NCBI GenBank assembly: GCA_050251635.1
Contig: JBFWML010000029.1
Coordinates: 1-27,448 of the forward strand
Reading direction: 5' to 3'
Length of the DNA stretch: 27,448 nt
From: JBFWML01 sp050251635
Lineage (GTDB): Bacteria > Campylobacterota > Campylobacteria > Campylobacterales > SZUA-545
The translations under genes were made by a program, and so were the position numbers. Position 1 is the first letter of the stretch; the number at the start of each line of letters is the position of its first letter. The notes beneath the pieces are model-generated. The model was not told the DNA's origin and did no database searches. It saw only the letters and a list, made by a program, of their open reading frames with translations. Shown in pieces: positions 7,418 to 14,828 of this stretch.

Positions 7418-10400
7418 GTGAGGGGGTGCTTGGGTGTCTGCCGCTGGCGCACGGTTATTTTAATTGCGCTTTTTTGGGCGATCGCTTCGGCGGGCGTGAC
7501 CTACTATCTTCAGGGCCGCACGCAGGAGAGCCTGCAGCGGCATCTGGGCGAACAGACCGCCACGCAACAGGTGGCGTGGGAGGCGGTTTTGCGCCTACAT
7601 AACAACAGCATGACCACCTACTTCGAGGAGTATGCCCTCAGCCCCAAAACGCTGGAGATTTTACGCCGGGCGCAAGATCCCGCCCTGCGCGACGAAGCCC
7701 GCCGCCAGCTTGGCGCGCATCTGGCGGGCGCCTACCGCGTGATGCGCTCAAAGGGTATCCGCCAGCTCCATTTTCACCTGCCTGACGGCGAAAGCTTTTT
7801 GCGCTTTCACCATCCGCAGGCCTACGGCGACAACCTCTTTGCCGCCCGCCCCGGCATCCAGATCGTCAACACCGAAAAACGCTCCGTCAGCGGCTTTGAA
7901 GCGGGCAAGGTGATGTCCGGTTTTAGAAATATTTTTCCCATCATTACCGCAACAAACGAACATCTGGGCAGCGTGGAGCTAAGCCTTCCCTTTGAAGTAA
8001 TCCGCCACGAGATCGCCGCGCTGCAGCCCAACCGGGAGTTTGAGCTGATCATCAGCCGCAAGCAGCTTGAGGAGCGGCTCTTTGAGAAGCAAAAGCAGCT
8101 CTACGGCCCCTGGGCGGGGTCGGCGGATTTCTGGGTGGAGGACCCGCTGGGGTTGCTGCCCGACTCTTCGCCGCCCGCCAGCAACCGTGTGCGCGCCCTC
8201 TCCGCGCTGATCGCCGCCGATAAAAAAGCCCAAGCGCTGATCGCCTCGGGCCGATCGGGCAGCGTGGCGCTGCGTTACGATGGGGTCGATTACACCGCCA
8301 CCTTCACCGCCGCGCGGGATATCGAAGGCCATCTGGCCGGATTTTTAATCGGCTACCGCGCCACCCCCGCGCTTGGGGCCATCAAGGGCAACTTTAACAG
8401 CTCGCTTTTTAGCGGTCTAAGCACCCTGACGCTGCTGGCCTTGACCCTTTGGATGCTTCTAAGAAACCGCCGCCGGCTGCAAAACGAAAAAGAGCGGCTG
8501 CAAACCCTCTATGAAACCCTGGGCGAAGGGCTTTACGTCACCGACAGCCAGGGGCGGGTTACCCAGGCCAATCAAAGCGCCCTGAAGCTGCTGGGTTTCG
8601 AGCTGTCCGAACTGGCCGGCCAGGAGGCCCACGGGCTTTTTCACGCCGATGGCTCCGGCCAGCCGGACGACTGCCCCATTTACCAATCCGTCAGCCGCTC
8701 CAAACCCTTCGACGGCACGGAGGTTTTCCGCCGCAAGGACGGCTCGCGTTTTAACGCGCGGATCTTTAGCCGCCCGCTGCACGAAGAGGGCAAGCCGATC
8801 GGCGCGGTCACCACCTTTTCCGACGTCACCGAAGAGTTTAAAATCCGCCGGATGCTTCAAACCATCTACGACGTTTTGCCCGTGGGTATCACGCTCACCG
8901 ATCCGCAGGGCAATATTGTCGATTGCAACGCCGCGTCGGAACAGATTTTGGGCATCACCCGCGAGGAGCATTTAAAGCGCAACTACAGCGGCAAGGAGTG
9001 GGCGATTATCCGCCCCGACGGCACCCCCATGCCGCCACAGGAGTTCGCCTCGGTGCGTGCGCTCAAAGAGGGCTGCGCGGTGCGGGATGTGGAAATGGGC
9101 ATCGTCAAGCCCGGCGGGGTTGTCTGGATTTCCGTCAGCGCCCTGCCCGTCAAAGACGAAGAGTACGGCGTGGTGGTGGCCTATGTGGATATTACCGAAC
9201 GCAAGGCCGCCCAAGAGGCCCTGATTCGCAGCGAAGAGCGGTGGCGCTTTGCTCTGGAGGGCTCCGGCGACGGCATTTGGGATTGGAACGCGCAGACAAA
9301 CCGGGTCTTCTTTTCCCGCCGCTGGAAGGAGATGCTCGGCTACGGCGACGAGGAGATCGGCGACACGCTTGAGGAGTGGTCCAGCCGCGTGCATCCCGAG
9401 GATATCGATCGCTGCAATGCCGATCTCAAGCGCCACTTCGAGGGCAAAACCGATGTGTACATCAACGAACACCGTATGCGCCGCAAGGACGGCAGCTATC
9501 TGTGGATTCTCGACCGGGGCATGGTTATCGAGCGGGACGCGGAGGGCAAGCCGCTGCGGGTGATCGGCACCCACACCGATATCGACGCGCAAAAAAGAAG
9601 CGAAGCGCTGCTGAGGGACTTCAACGAAAAGCTGGCCGAACAGGTCGAACACGAGGTGGCCGAGCGGCTCAAGAGCGAAGCAAAATACAAACACCTCTTT
9701 AACGCCGTGCCCGACGCGATTATGGTGCATGGTTTTGAGCCAAACGGCATGCCCGCGCCCTTTAGCGAAGTCAACGAGGCCGCCTGCGCCATGACGGGCC
9801 TGACCCGCGAAGCGCTGCTGCGCCTCTCGCCCGCGCAGATCAACCCGCACCGCACCCCCGAAGAGACCGCGCGGCTGGCGGCGCAGCTGCAAGAAACCGG
9901 GCATCTGGAGGTGGAGGAGGTTTTAGGCAAAGGGGGCAGCGAACGCACGGTGCTAACGATGGCGCGGATTGTCAATGTGGCGGGGCAACCGACGGTGATT
10001 ACCGTCGCGCGGGACGTGACCGAACTGAAAAAGCTCGAACGCGACCGCGAACTGCAACAGGCGGTTTTGATCCAGCAGACCAAACAGGCCGAACTCGGCG
10101 GCATGATCGGCGCCATCGCCCACCAGTGGAAGCAGCCGCTTAACGCTATCGGCATCATGACACAAGGACTGATCGACAGCTACGACTACAACGAGCTTGA
10201 CCGCAAAGAGCTCGAAACCCATGTGGCCAAGGTGATGAATCAGGTGCAGTTTATGAGCCAGACCATCACCGATTTTAGAAACTTCTACAAACCGGCCAAA
10301 CAAAAGGAGCCCTTCAGCCCCCTAGCCGCCATCCGGTCGGTGGCCGAACTGCTCAAAATCCAGCTCGATCGCCACCATGTGCAAATCACGATCGAAGGCG

Positions 10401-10765
10401 ACGGCGCGCTGCAGGCCGCCGGATACGCCAGCGAATTTAAGCAGGTGGTTTTAAACCTGATCAACAACGCCCGCGACGCGCTTGAAGAACGCGGCGTCAA
10501 AAACGGCGAAATCAACATCCGTGTCGATCGGCTCGAAAGCCGCGTCGTCATCACCCTGTGCGACAACGGCGGCGGCATCGCGCCCGAGCTGCTGCCCGAA
10601 AGGCTCTTTGAGCCCTTCCATTCGACCAAGGGCGAAAAGGGCACGGGCATCGGGCTGTCGCTGTCCAGGACGATTATCGAAAACAAAATGTCCGGCCGCC
10701 TCAAGGCCGCCAACACCGAAACGGGGGCTTGTTTTACCATTGAGCTGCCCGCGCAAACCGACTAA
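7418..10765 (+). CDS. Large sensor histidine kinase: dCache-type sensor, four PAS domains, HisKA-HATPase
   Basis: 1115 residues from GTG 7418; TTG 7430 has the better ribosome site (GAGG six bases upstream) and is a fair alternative. Transmembrane helix about 10-28; periplasmic double-Cache-like sensor about 30-330 (HFHLPDGESFLRFHHP, then GFRNIFPI, resembling the dCache_3 family); second helix about 333-349; then PAS repeats at about 360-480, 485-600, 605-735 and 755-875. The kinase core has phospho-His902 in IAHQWKQPL, N box NLINNARDA, DNGGGI and GTGIGLS. Four PAS domains suggest cytoplasmic redox or ligand inputs in addition to the periplasmic one. It is a paralogue of the kinase at 12250 in sensor and core. 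The next gene encodes a receiver protein and is its probable partner. Confidence 0.92.
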   Translation: MRGCLGVCRWRTVILIALFWAIASAGVTYYLQGRTQESLQRHLGEQTATQQVAWEAVLRLHNNSMTTYFEEYALSPKTLEILRRAQDPALRDEARRQLGAHLAGAYRVMRSKGIRQLHFHLPDGESFLRFHHPQAYGDNLFAARPGIQIVNTEKRSVSGFEAGKVMSGFRNIFPIITATNEHLGSVELSLPFEVIRHEIAALQPNREFELIISRKQLEERLFEKQKQLYGPWAGSADFWVEDPLGLLPDSSPPASNRVRALSALIAADKKAQALIASGRSGSVALRYDGVDYTATFTAARDIEGHLAGFLIGYRATPALGAIKGNFNSSLFSGLSTLTLLALTLWMLLRNRRRLQNEKERLQTLYETLGEGLYVTDSQGRVTQANQSALKLLGFELSELAGQEAHGLFHADGSGQPDDCPIYQSVSRSKPFDGTEVFRRKDGSRFNARIFSRPLHEEGKPIGAVTTFSDVTEEFKIRRMLQTIYDVLPVGITLTDPQGNIVDCNAASEQILGITREEHLKRNYSGKEWAIIRPDGTPMPPQEFASVRALKEGCAVRDVEMGIVKPGGVVWISVSALPVKDEEYGVVVAYVDITERKAAQEALIRSEERWRFALEGSGDGIWDWNAQTNRVFFSRRWKEMLGYGDEEIGDTLEEWSSRVHPEDIDRCNADLKRHFEGKTDVYINEHRMRRKDGSYLWILDRGMVIERDAEGKPLRVIGTHTDIDAQKRSEALLRDFNEKLAEQVEHEVAERLKSEAKYKHLFNAVPDAIMVHGFEPNGMPAPFSEVNEAACAMTGLTREALLRLSPAQINPHRTPEETARLAAQLQETGHLEVEEVLGKGGSERTVLTMARIVNVAGQPTVITVARDVTELKKLERDRELQQAVLIQQTKQAELGGMIGAIAHQWKQPLNAIGIMTQGLIDSYDYNELDRKELETHVAKVMNQVQFMSQTITDFRNFYKPAKQKEPFSPLAAIRSVAELLKIQLDRHHVQITIEGDGALQAAGYASEFKQVVLNLINNARDALEERGVKNGEINIRVDRLESRVVITLCDNGGGIAPELLPERLFEPFHSTKGEKGTGIGLSLSRTIIENKMSGRLKAANTETGACFTIELPAQTD

Positions 10766-10786
10766 CTTAACAGGCAGGGGGAAGCC

Positions 10787-12208
10787 GTGATCGAAACCGA
10801 AAAACTCAAGGCGCTCGGCGGCAATCTGGAGGTGCTCTACGTCGAAGACGAACCGCTTATCCGCGAGACGCTGGGCAAGCAACTGACCCGTTTGTTTAAA
10901 ACAGTGCACGTCGCCGAAGACGGTCAGGCGGGGCTGGCGCTTTACAGCACCCACCGTCCGCCGCTGGTCATCACCGATATCCGCATGCCGCTGATGGACG
11001 GGCTGGAGATGGCCAAAGCCATCAAAATCGTCAACCCCGACGCGCTGATTTTGGTGACCACCGCCCACAACGACGAGGCCTATTTTCAAAAATCCATCGA
11101 GATCGGCATCGACGGTTATCTGATCAAACCGATCGAAATGGCCGCCCTGCGCGAAAAGCTCTATGGCGCGCTCAAAAGGATCGAAGAGCGCAATCTGGCC
11201 GCCGCCCACCGCCGCAAACAGGAGCAAGAGGCGATCAACCTCGCCGCCAGCGATATGGCCGGAACCCTCATGGCCGCCGTGCCCATTCCGCTGGTGCTGA
11301 TGGGCGGGGAGCGTCCGCTTTATCTCAACGACGCCTTCTGCGATCTGTTGGGCGAGGAGCGCTTTGAGTCCTTTAAAAGCGGCCAGATCGCGCTGGATGA
11401 TCTGCTGATTGTCAAGCCGGGCTACCTGCCGACGATGGAGCTGTACCGGGCGGATAAGGAAAACAAGGTCTATCTGCGCACGGCGGAAGGATTCAGGGTC
11501 TTTCTGGTCTTTAAAAAACAGCTGCGGCTGCATTCGGGCAAAGAGGCCGATCTCTACTCGCTGATCGACGTGACTCTGGGCGAATACCAAAAGATCAAGC
11601 TCGAAAACTACGCCACGCGCCTTGCGGATATGCTCCTGCGCCGCCAGCGGGGCGAAGCGGCCCCCAAGCCCGGCAAGAAAGCAAGCGGCCACGCGCCGCT
11701 TTTGGATTCGCGGGAGGAGGCCTTTTTGCGCAAGAGCCACACCGAAAAAACCGCCGCCTCGGCCTATGTGGCCGAACTGGGCGACGAGGTGCTGGAGATG
11801 CTTGACGAGCTTAAGGAGACCGACCGCGAACTGGCCGAGCTGATAGGCGCGCTGGGCGAGCGGCTTTCGCTGGGCACGCTGGGCCAGATTGGCGAACGGC
11901 TCGATCACTACGCCAGAGCGATCGGACAGCTCTTTGAGTTTGAGGGGCTGGCCTACGGCATCGGCTCGCTGGCGGCCTTTTTAAGCGATCTCAAGGAGAA
12001 CGAACTGGGCAGCCAGAACGCCTACAAACTGCTCAGTTTCCTGGAAAACATCCGCCTCGATCTCGCCGCGTGGCGGCAGATGATCTTTGTGGACAAGCAG
12101 GCGCTGGATATTCACTACCTCGACAGCTCGCTGCTCAGTTCCGCCCTGCAGGCGCAGCTGAGCATCCGGGGCAACGGGTCGGATGAAGGGGAACTGGAAC
12201 TCTTTTAA
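10787..12208 (+). CDS. Response regulator with PAS-like middle and unassigned helical C-terminus
   Basis: 473 residues from GTG 10787, with an AGGGGGAA ribosome site. The receiver covers about 13-130: Glu20-Asp21-Glu22, phosphoacceptor Asp64 in VITDIRMP, TTAH, and Lys near residue 115 (YLIKP). Residues about 160-265 look PAS-like (IPLVLMGGERPLYLNDAFCD). The C-terminal 190 residues are strongly helical, start with an Arg/Lys-rich linker, and contain FLRKSHTEKTAASAYV, a Glu/Leu-rich helix pair and a closing segment with DIHYLDSSL. No DNA-binding, GGDEF, EAL, HD or AAA motif is present. I do not recognise the C-terminal part; the His in RKSHTEK could make it an Hpt-like module, but that is a guess. 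It lies between the two dCache kinases. Confidence 0.85.
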   Translation: MIETEKLKALGGNLEVLYVEDEPLIRETLGKQLTRLFKTVHVAEDGQAGLALYSTHRPPLVITDIRMPLMDGLEMAKAIKIVNPDALILVTTAHNDEAYFQKSIEIGIDGYLIKPIEMAALREKLYGALKRIEERNLAAAHRRKQEQEAINLAASDMAGTLMAAVPIPLVLMGGERPLYLNDAFCDLLGEERFESFKSGQIALDDLLIVKPGYLPTMELYRADKENKVYLRTAEGFRVFLVFKKQLRLHSGKEADLYSLIDVTLGEYQKIKLENYATRLADMLLRRQRGEAAPKPGKKASGHAPLLDSREEAFLRKSHTEKTAASAYVAELGDEVLEMLDELKETDRELAELIGALGERLSLGTLGQIGERLDHYARAIGQLFEFEGLAYGIGSLAAFLSDLKENELGSQNAYKLLSFLENIRLDLAAWRQMIFVDKQALDIHYLDSSLLSSALQAQLSIRGNGSDEGELELF

Positions 12209-12249
12209 GGGCGCACCGTTTATTATGAACGGGTAATAAAGGAGTTTTC

Positions 12250-14130
12250 GTGACCCGCAAAAGCCGTTTGGGACGATCCGCGCATCTTGCCTACCCCGCC
12301 ACCGCCGGGGTTGTCGCGCTGGCCGTTTTGCTGCTGTGGGCTGCGGGTTTTGTTTTTCTCAAGGCCCGCCACGACGAAAGCGCCGCCCAGCATCTGCTGC
12401 GCCAGAGCGAAACCCAGCGCGTCGCGTGGCAGGCGGTGACGCAGATGCACCAGGTGGGCATGGAGGCCTACTTCCAAAACTACATCATGCAGCCAAGGGT
12501 GCTGCAACTGCTGCACAGGGCCCAAAACGCCACCGAAGCCGAAAAAAACCGCATCCGCGCCGAACTGCTGACGCTTTTGCAGGACGCCTACAGCACGCTG
12601 CAAAAGCGCGGCGTGCGCCAACTGCAGTTTCACACCCCCCAAACCCGATCTTTTTTGCGCTTTCACCAGCCCGAACGCTACGGCGATTCGCTGCTGGCCG
12701 AACGCCCTCTGGTTGCCAAAGCCAACCGCGAGCTGCTGCCCACCCACGGCTTTGAAACCGGGCGGGTTATCTCCGGTTTTCGTAATATCTTTCCCATTCT
12801 GGATGAAGGGGTGCATTTAGGCACGGTGGAGCTGAGCCAGCCCTTTGAGTTTTTGCGCCGGGAGCTGGCGCGGGTCAGCCCCAACCGCGAATATCTGCTG
12901 GTTTTAAACGCCCAAAGCGTCCTGTCGAAAATCTTTGAAGAAAACCGCGACTTTTACGCCACAAGCTGTCTAGGCGACGGGTGGCTGATCGAAGACCCCA
13001 AACGCGAATGGCCCGACGCGCCGCCCGCCGTCTCCGCCGAGTCGATGATGCTGGGCAAACAGCTCATGAGCCGTCCCGAAAACGCGCGGGTGCTTACCGA
13101 AGGCCGCGCCGTCTCCCTGCCGGTTCGAAGCGGCGGGCGCACCCACTATGTGACCTTAAGCCCCATTTTTGACGTCACCGGCGAACTTAACGCCTATCTC
13201 GTCTCCTTCGCCGGCGCGCCCGAACTCGACGGCCTCGATGCGACGCTTAAGCAGCAAAGCATCCTGCTGGGGCTCTTTTTGGCTCTTTTTGGCTGGCTTT
13301 TGTACCGCTTTGTCTCGGGGCGGCACGAACTGCAGGCCCTCAACCGCGATCTGGCCGATCGGGTCAAACGGGAGGTGACGCTGCGGCTTAAGGAGGTCGA
13401 ACGGCTCAGCCACGAAAAGGAGCTGCAGCAGGCCCTGCTGATTCAGCAGTCCAAGCAAGCGGAGATGGGCGGCATGATCGGCGCCATCGCCCACCAGTGG
13501 AAACAGCCCTTAAACACCATCTCCGTTATGACCCAAACATTGATGGACGTTTACGAAGACGGCGATCTAAGCCGCGACAAACTCGCCGGGCATATCCGCG
13601 AGGTGATGAAGCAGATCGGCTTTATGACCGACACCATCAACGACTTTAGAAGCTTTTATAAACCCTCCCGCAAAAAAGAGGCCTTCTCCGTGCGCCGCGC
13701 CGTGCAGTCGGTGCTCGATCTGCTGCGCATCCAGCTTGATCGCCACAACACCCAAATCACCCTCGAAGGGGACGAGTTTATTCAGGCCGAAGGGTACCCT
13801 TCGGAATTTAAACAGGTGATTTTAAATCTGATCAGCAACGCCAAAGAGGCGGCCAAGGAGCACGACGGCGGCCTGTGCAAAATTGACATTCGCATCCGCA
13901 AAGAGGGCCATCTGGTGCGCATCGGCGTCACCGATAACGGCGGCGGCATCGCCCCCGAGCTGCTGCCGGATAAACTCTTTGAGCCCTTCCGTTCGACCAA
14001 GGGCGAAGAGGGCACGGGGGTTGGGCTCTCCCTTTCTAAAACGATTATCGAAGAGAAGATGTCGGGGCGGCTTTATGCCCGCAATGTCGAGGGCGGCGCC
14101 GAATTTACCATCGAGCTTCCGGCGGCCTAA
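12250..14130 (+). CDS. Sensor histidine kinase with dCache-type periplasmic domain
   Basis: 626 residues from GTG 12250 with GGAG six bases upstream. Transmembrane helix about 15-35, periplasmic sensor about 36-330 closely parallel to the kinase at 7418 (LQFHTPQTRSFLRFHQPERY, GFRNIFPI, SPNREYLL), second helix about 334-352, short coiled coil, then HisKA with phospho-His415 in IAHQWKQPL and HATPase with NLISNAKEA, DNGGGI and GTGVGLS. Unlike its paralogue it has no PAS domains, so it depends on the periplasmic signal alone. 44 bases around the phospho-His codon are identical to the kinase at 4848. The 41-bp gap to the upstream receiver gene suggests the same transcript. Confidence 0.93.
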   Translation: MTRKSRLGRSAHLAYPATAGVVALAVLLLWAAGFVFLKARHDESAAQHLLRQSETQRVAWQAVTQMHQVGMEAYFQNYIMQPRVLQLLHRAQNATEAEKNRIRAELLTLLQDAYSTLQKRGVRQLQFHTPQTRSFLRFHQPERYGDSLLAERPLVAKANRELLPTHGFETGRVISGFRNIFPILDEGVHLGTVELSQPFEFLRRELARVSPNREYLLVLNAQSVLSKIFEENRDFYATSCLGDGWLIEDPKREWPDAPPAVSAESMMLGKQLMSRPENARVLTEGRAVSLPVRSGGRTHYVTLSPIFDVTGELNAYLVSFAGAPELDGLDATLKQQSILLGLFLALFGWLLYRFVSGRHELQALNRDLADRVKREVTLRLKEVERLSHEKELQQALLIQQSKQAEMGGMIGAIAHQWKQPLNTISVMTQTLMDVYEDGDLSRDKLAGHIREVMKQIGFMTDTINDFRSFYKPSRKKEAFSVRRAVQSVLDLLRIQLDRHNTQITLEGDEFIQAEGYPSEFKQVILNLISNAKEAAKEHDGGLCKIDIRIRKEGHLVRIGVTDNGGGIAPELLPDKLFEPFRSTKGEEGTGVGLSLSKTIIEEKMSGRLYARNVEGGAEFTIELPAA

Positions 14131-14137
14131 ACGCACC

Positions 14138-14335
14138 ATGAAACGCATCGACTGCCGCCGCTGCCGCTTTTTTTACGTCACTTGGGAGCCTAACCACCCC
14201 TACGGTTGCCGTTTTTTCGGCTTTAAAGGACCCGGCATGCCCAGCCAGACGGTCTTTCAAAGCAGCGGCGCCCCCTGCGAGCAGTTCCAGCCCAAAACCC
14301 CCAAACCCGCCCCCGAAGGGGAGTTTCGGGCCTAA
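14138..14335 (+). CDS. Small four-cysteine protein, probably zinc-binding
   Basis: 65 residues, starting 7 bases after the kinase stop. Cys6-x2-Cys9, Cys24 and Cys47 lie in a pattern I recognise from short conserved bacterial proteins of unknown function (CRRCRFFYVTWEP, PYGCRFFGFKG, PSQTVFQSSGAPCEQF). Four cysteines with a CxxC knuckle make a structural zinc site likely. There is no signal peptide or membrane segment, so it is probably cytoplasmic. The tail is proline-rich. Its stop overlaps the convergent gene at 14332 by four bases. The function is unknown; co-transcription with the kinase block is likely from spacing only. Confidence 0.75.
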   Translation: MKRIDCRRCRFFYVTWEPNHPYGCRFFGFKGPGMPSQTVFQSSGAPCEQFQPKTPKPAPEGEFRA

Positions 14336-14682
14336 AAAGCCCCGGCGCTTTCGCACACGGGCGTTTCGGGCCGATCCTTGGCGTAAAAGATCGCAAAGGC
14401 GGCCAGATGGGGCAGGATGCGGGTTTTAAAATGTTCACTCTCAATCAGCGCCCGCCCCTCGCCCTTCATCTGCGGCCCGTAGATCCGCACAAACTCCGCG
14501 CCCTCCTTTTCAAACAGCCGCTCCCACTGCGCGGCGGTCTGCTGCTTGGCAAAGACCGCGCCGTTATAGCCCAGCTCCTTGCCCAGCAGGTGGGCATAAA
14601 AGATCTGCCCGCGCGCCACATCCCCCTCCGCCCAAGCCAAACCCGCCGTCAGCAGCAGGGCGGCTAAAAAACGTCTGTTCAT
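14332..14682 (-). CDS. Exported cytochrome-c-like protein lacking a heme motif
   Basis: 116 residues with a signal peptide (MNRRFLAALLLTAGLAWA) and an AAAAGGAAA ribosome site. The mature part (GDVARGQIFYAHLLG, then FAKQQTAAQWERLF, then ILPHLAAFAIFYAKD) resembles small periplasmic proteins of Campylobacterota that are often annotated as cytochrome c, but there is no CxxCH and only one cysteine near the C-terminus. It therefore should not bind heme c in the normal way. It is divergent from the FccB-type flavoprotein and shares its 146-bp promoter region, which suggests a link to sulfide oxidation; this is inference. It overlaps the convergent mini-protein gene by four bases. Confidence 0.7.
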   Translation of the reverse strand: MNRRFLAALLLTAGLAWAEGDVARGQIFYAHLLGKELGYNGAVFAKQQTAAQWERLFEKEGAEFVRIYGPQMKGEGRALIESEHFKTRILPHLAAFAIFYAKDRPETPVCESAGAF

Positions 14683-14708
14683 GTTTTTTCCTTTTATCTA
14701 CTATTTTA

Positions 14709-14723
14709 GTCAAGATACTTGAC
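14709..14723. promoter_or_regulatory. Dyad GTCAAG-ATA-CTTGAC between divergent genes
   Basis: Perfect 6-bp arms around three bases, located 27 bases upstream of the start of the heme-less cytochrome-like gene. The right arm overlaps a TTGACA box at 14719-14724 that faces the flavoprotein gene. The position suits an operator. Confidence 0.35.
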
Positions 14724-14776
14724 ATTATAACAAATCCTTGTTAGAGTTCAACTTGCCAATCTAAAAGCTAACAGGT

Positions 14777-14800
14777 GGTTATAACCTTGGATTATAATCC
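14777..14800 (+). promoter_or_regulatory. Two palindromes overlapping the -10 box of the FccB-type gene
   Basis: GGTTATAACC (14777-14786) and GGATTATAATCC (14789-14800) are both perfect palindromes, two bases apart. The second contains a consensus -10 box TATAAT (14793-14798). The ATG is 31 bases downstream with a GAAGGAGA ribosome site. The two palindromes share the GG-TTATAA-CC pattern, so they are probably tandem sites for one repressor that would block RNA polymerase. The regulator is not identified. Confidence 0.5.
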
Positions 14801-14828
14801 ATCGGGCTTGAATACCGAAGGAGAAACC

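Noticed and set aside
10451..11908. 485-codon open frame on the minus strand
   Set aside because: It lies across a kinase and a receiver gene whose motifs are certain; it carries no recognisable domain.
14332..14682. FccA heme subunit
   Set aside because: There is no CxxCH motif; the protein has only one cysteine, at the C-terminal end.
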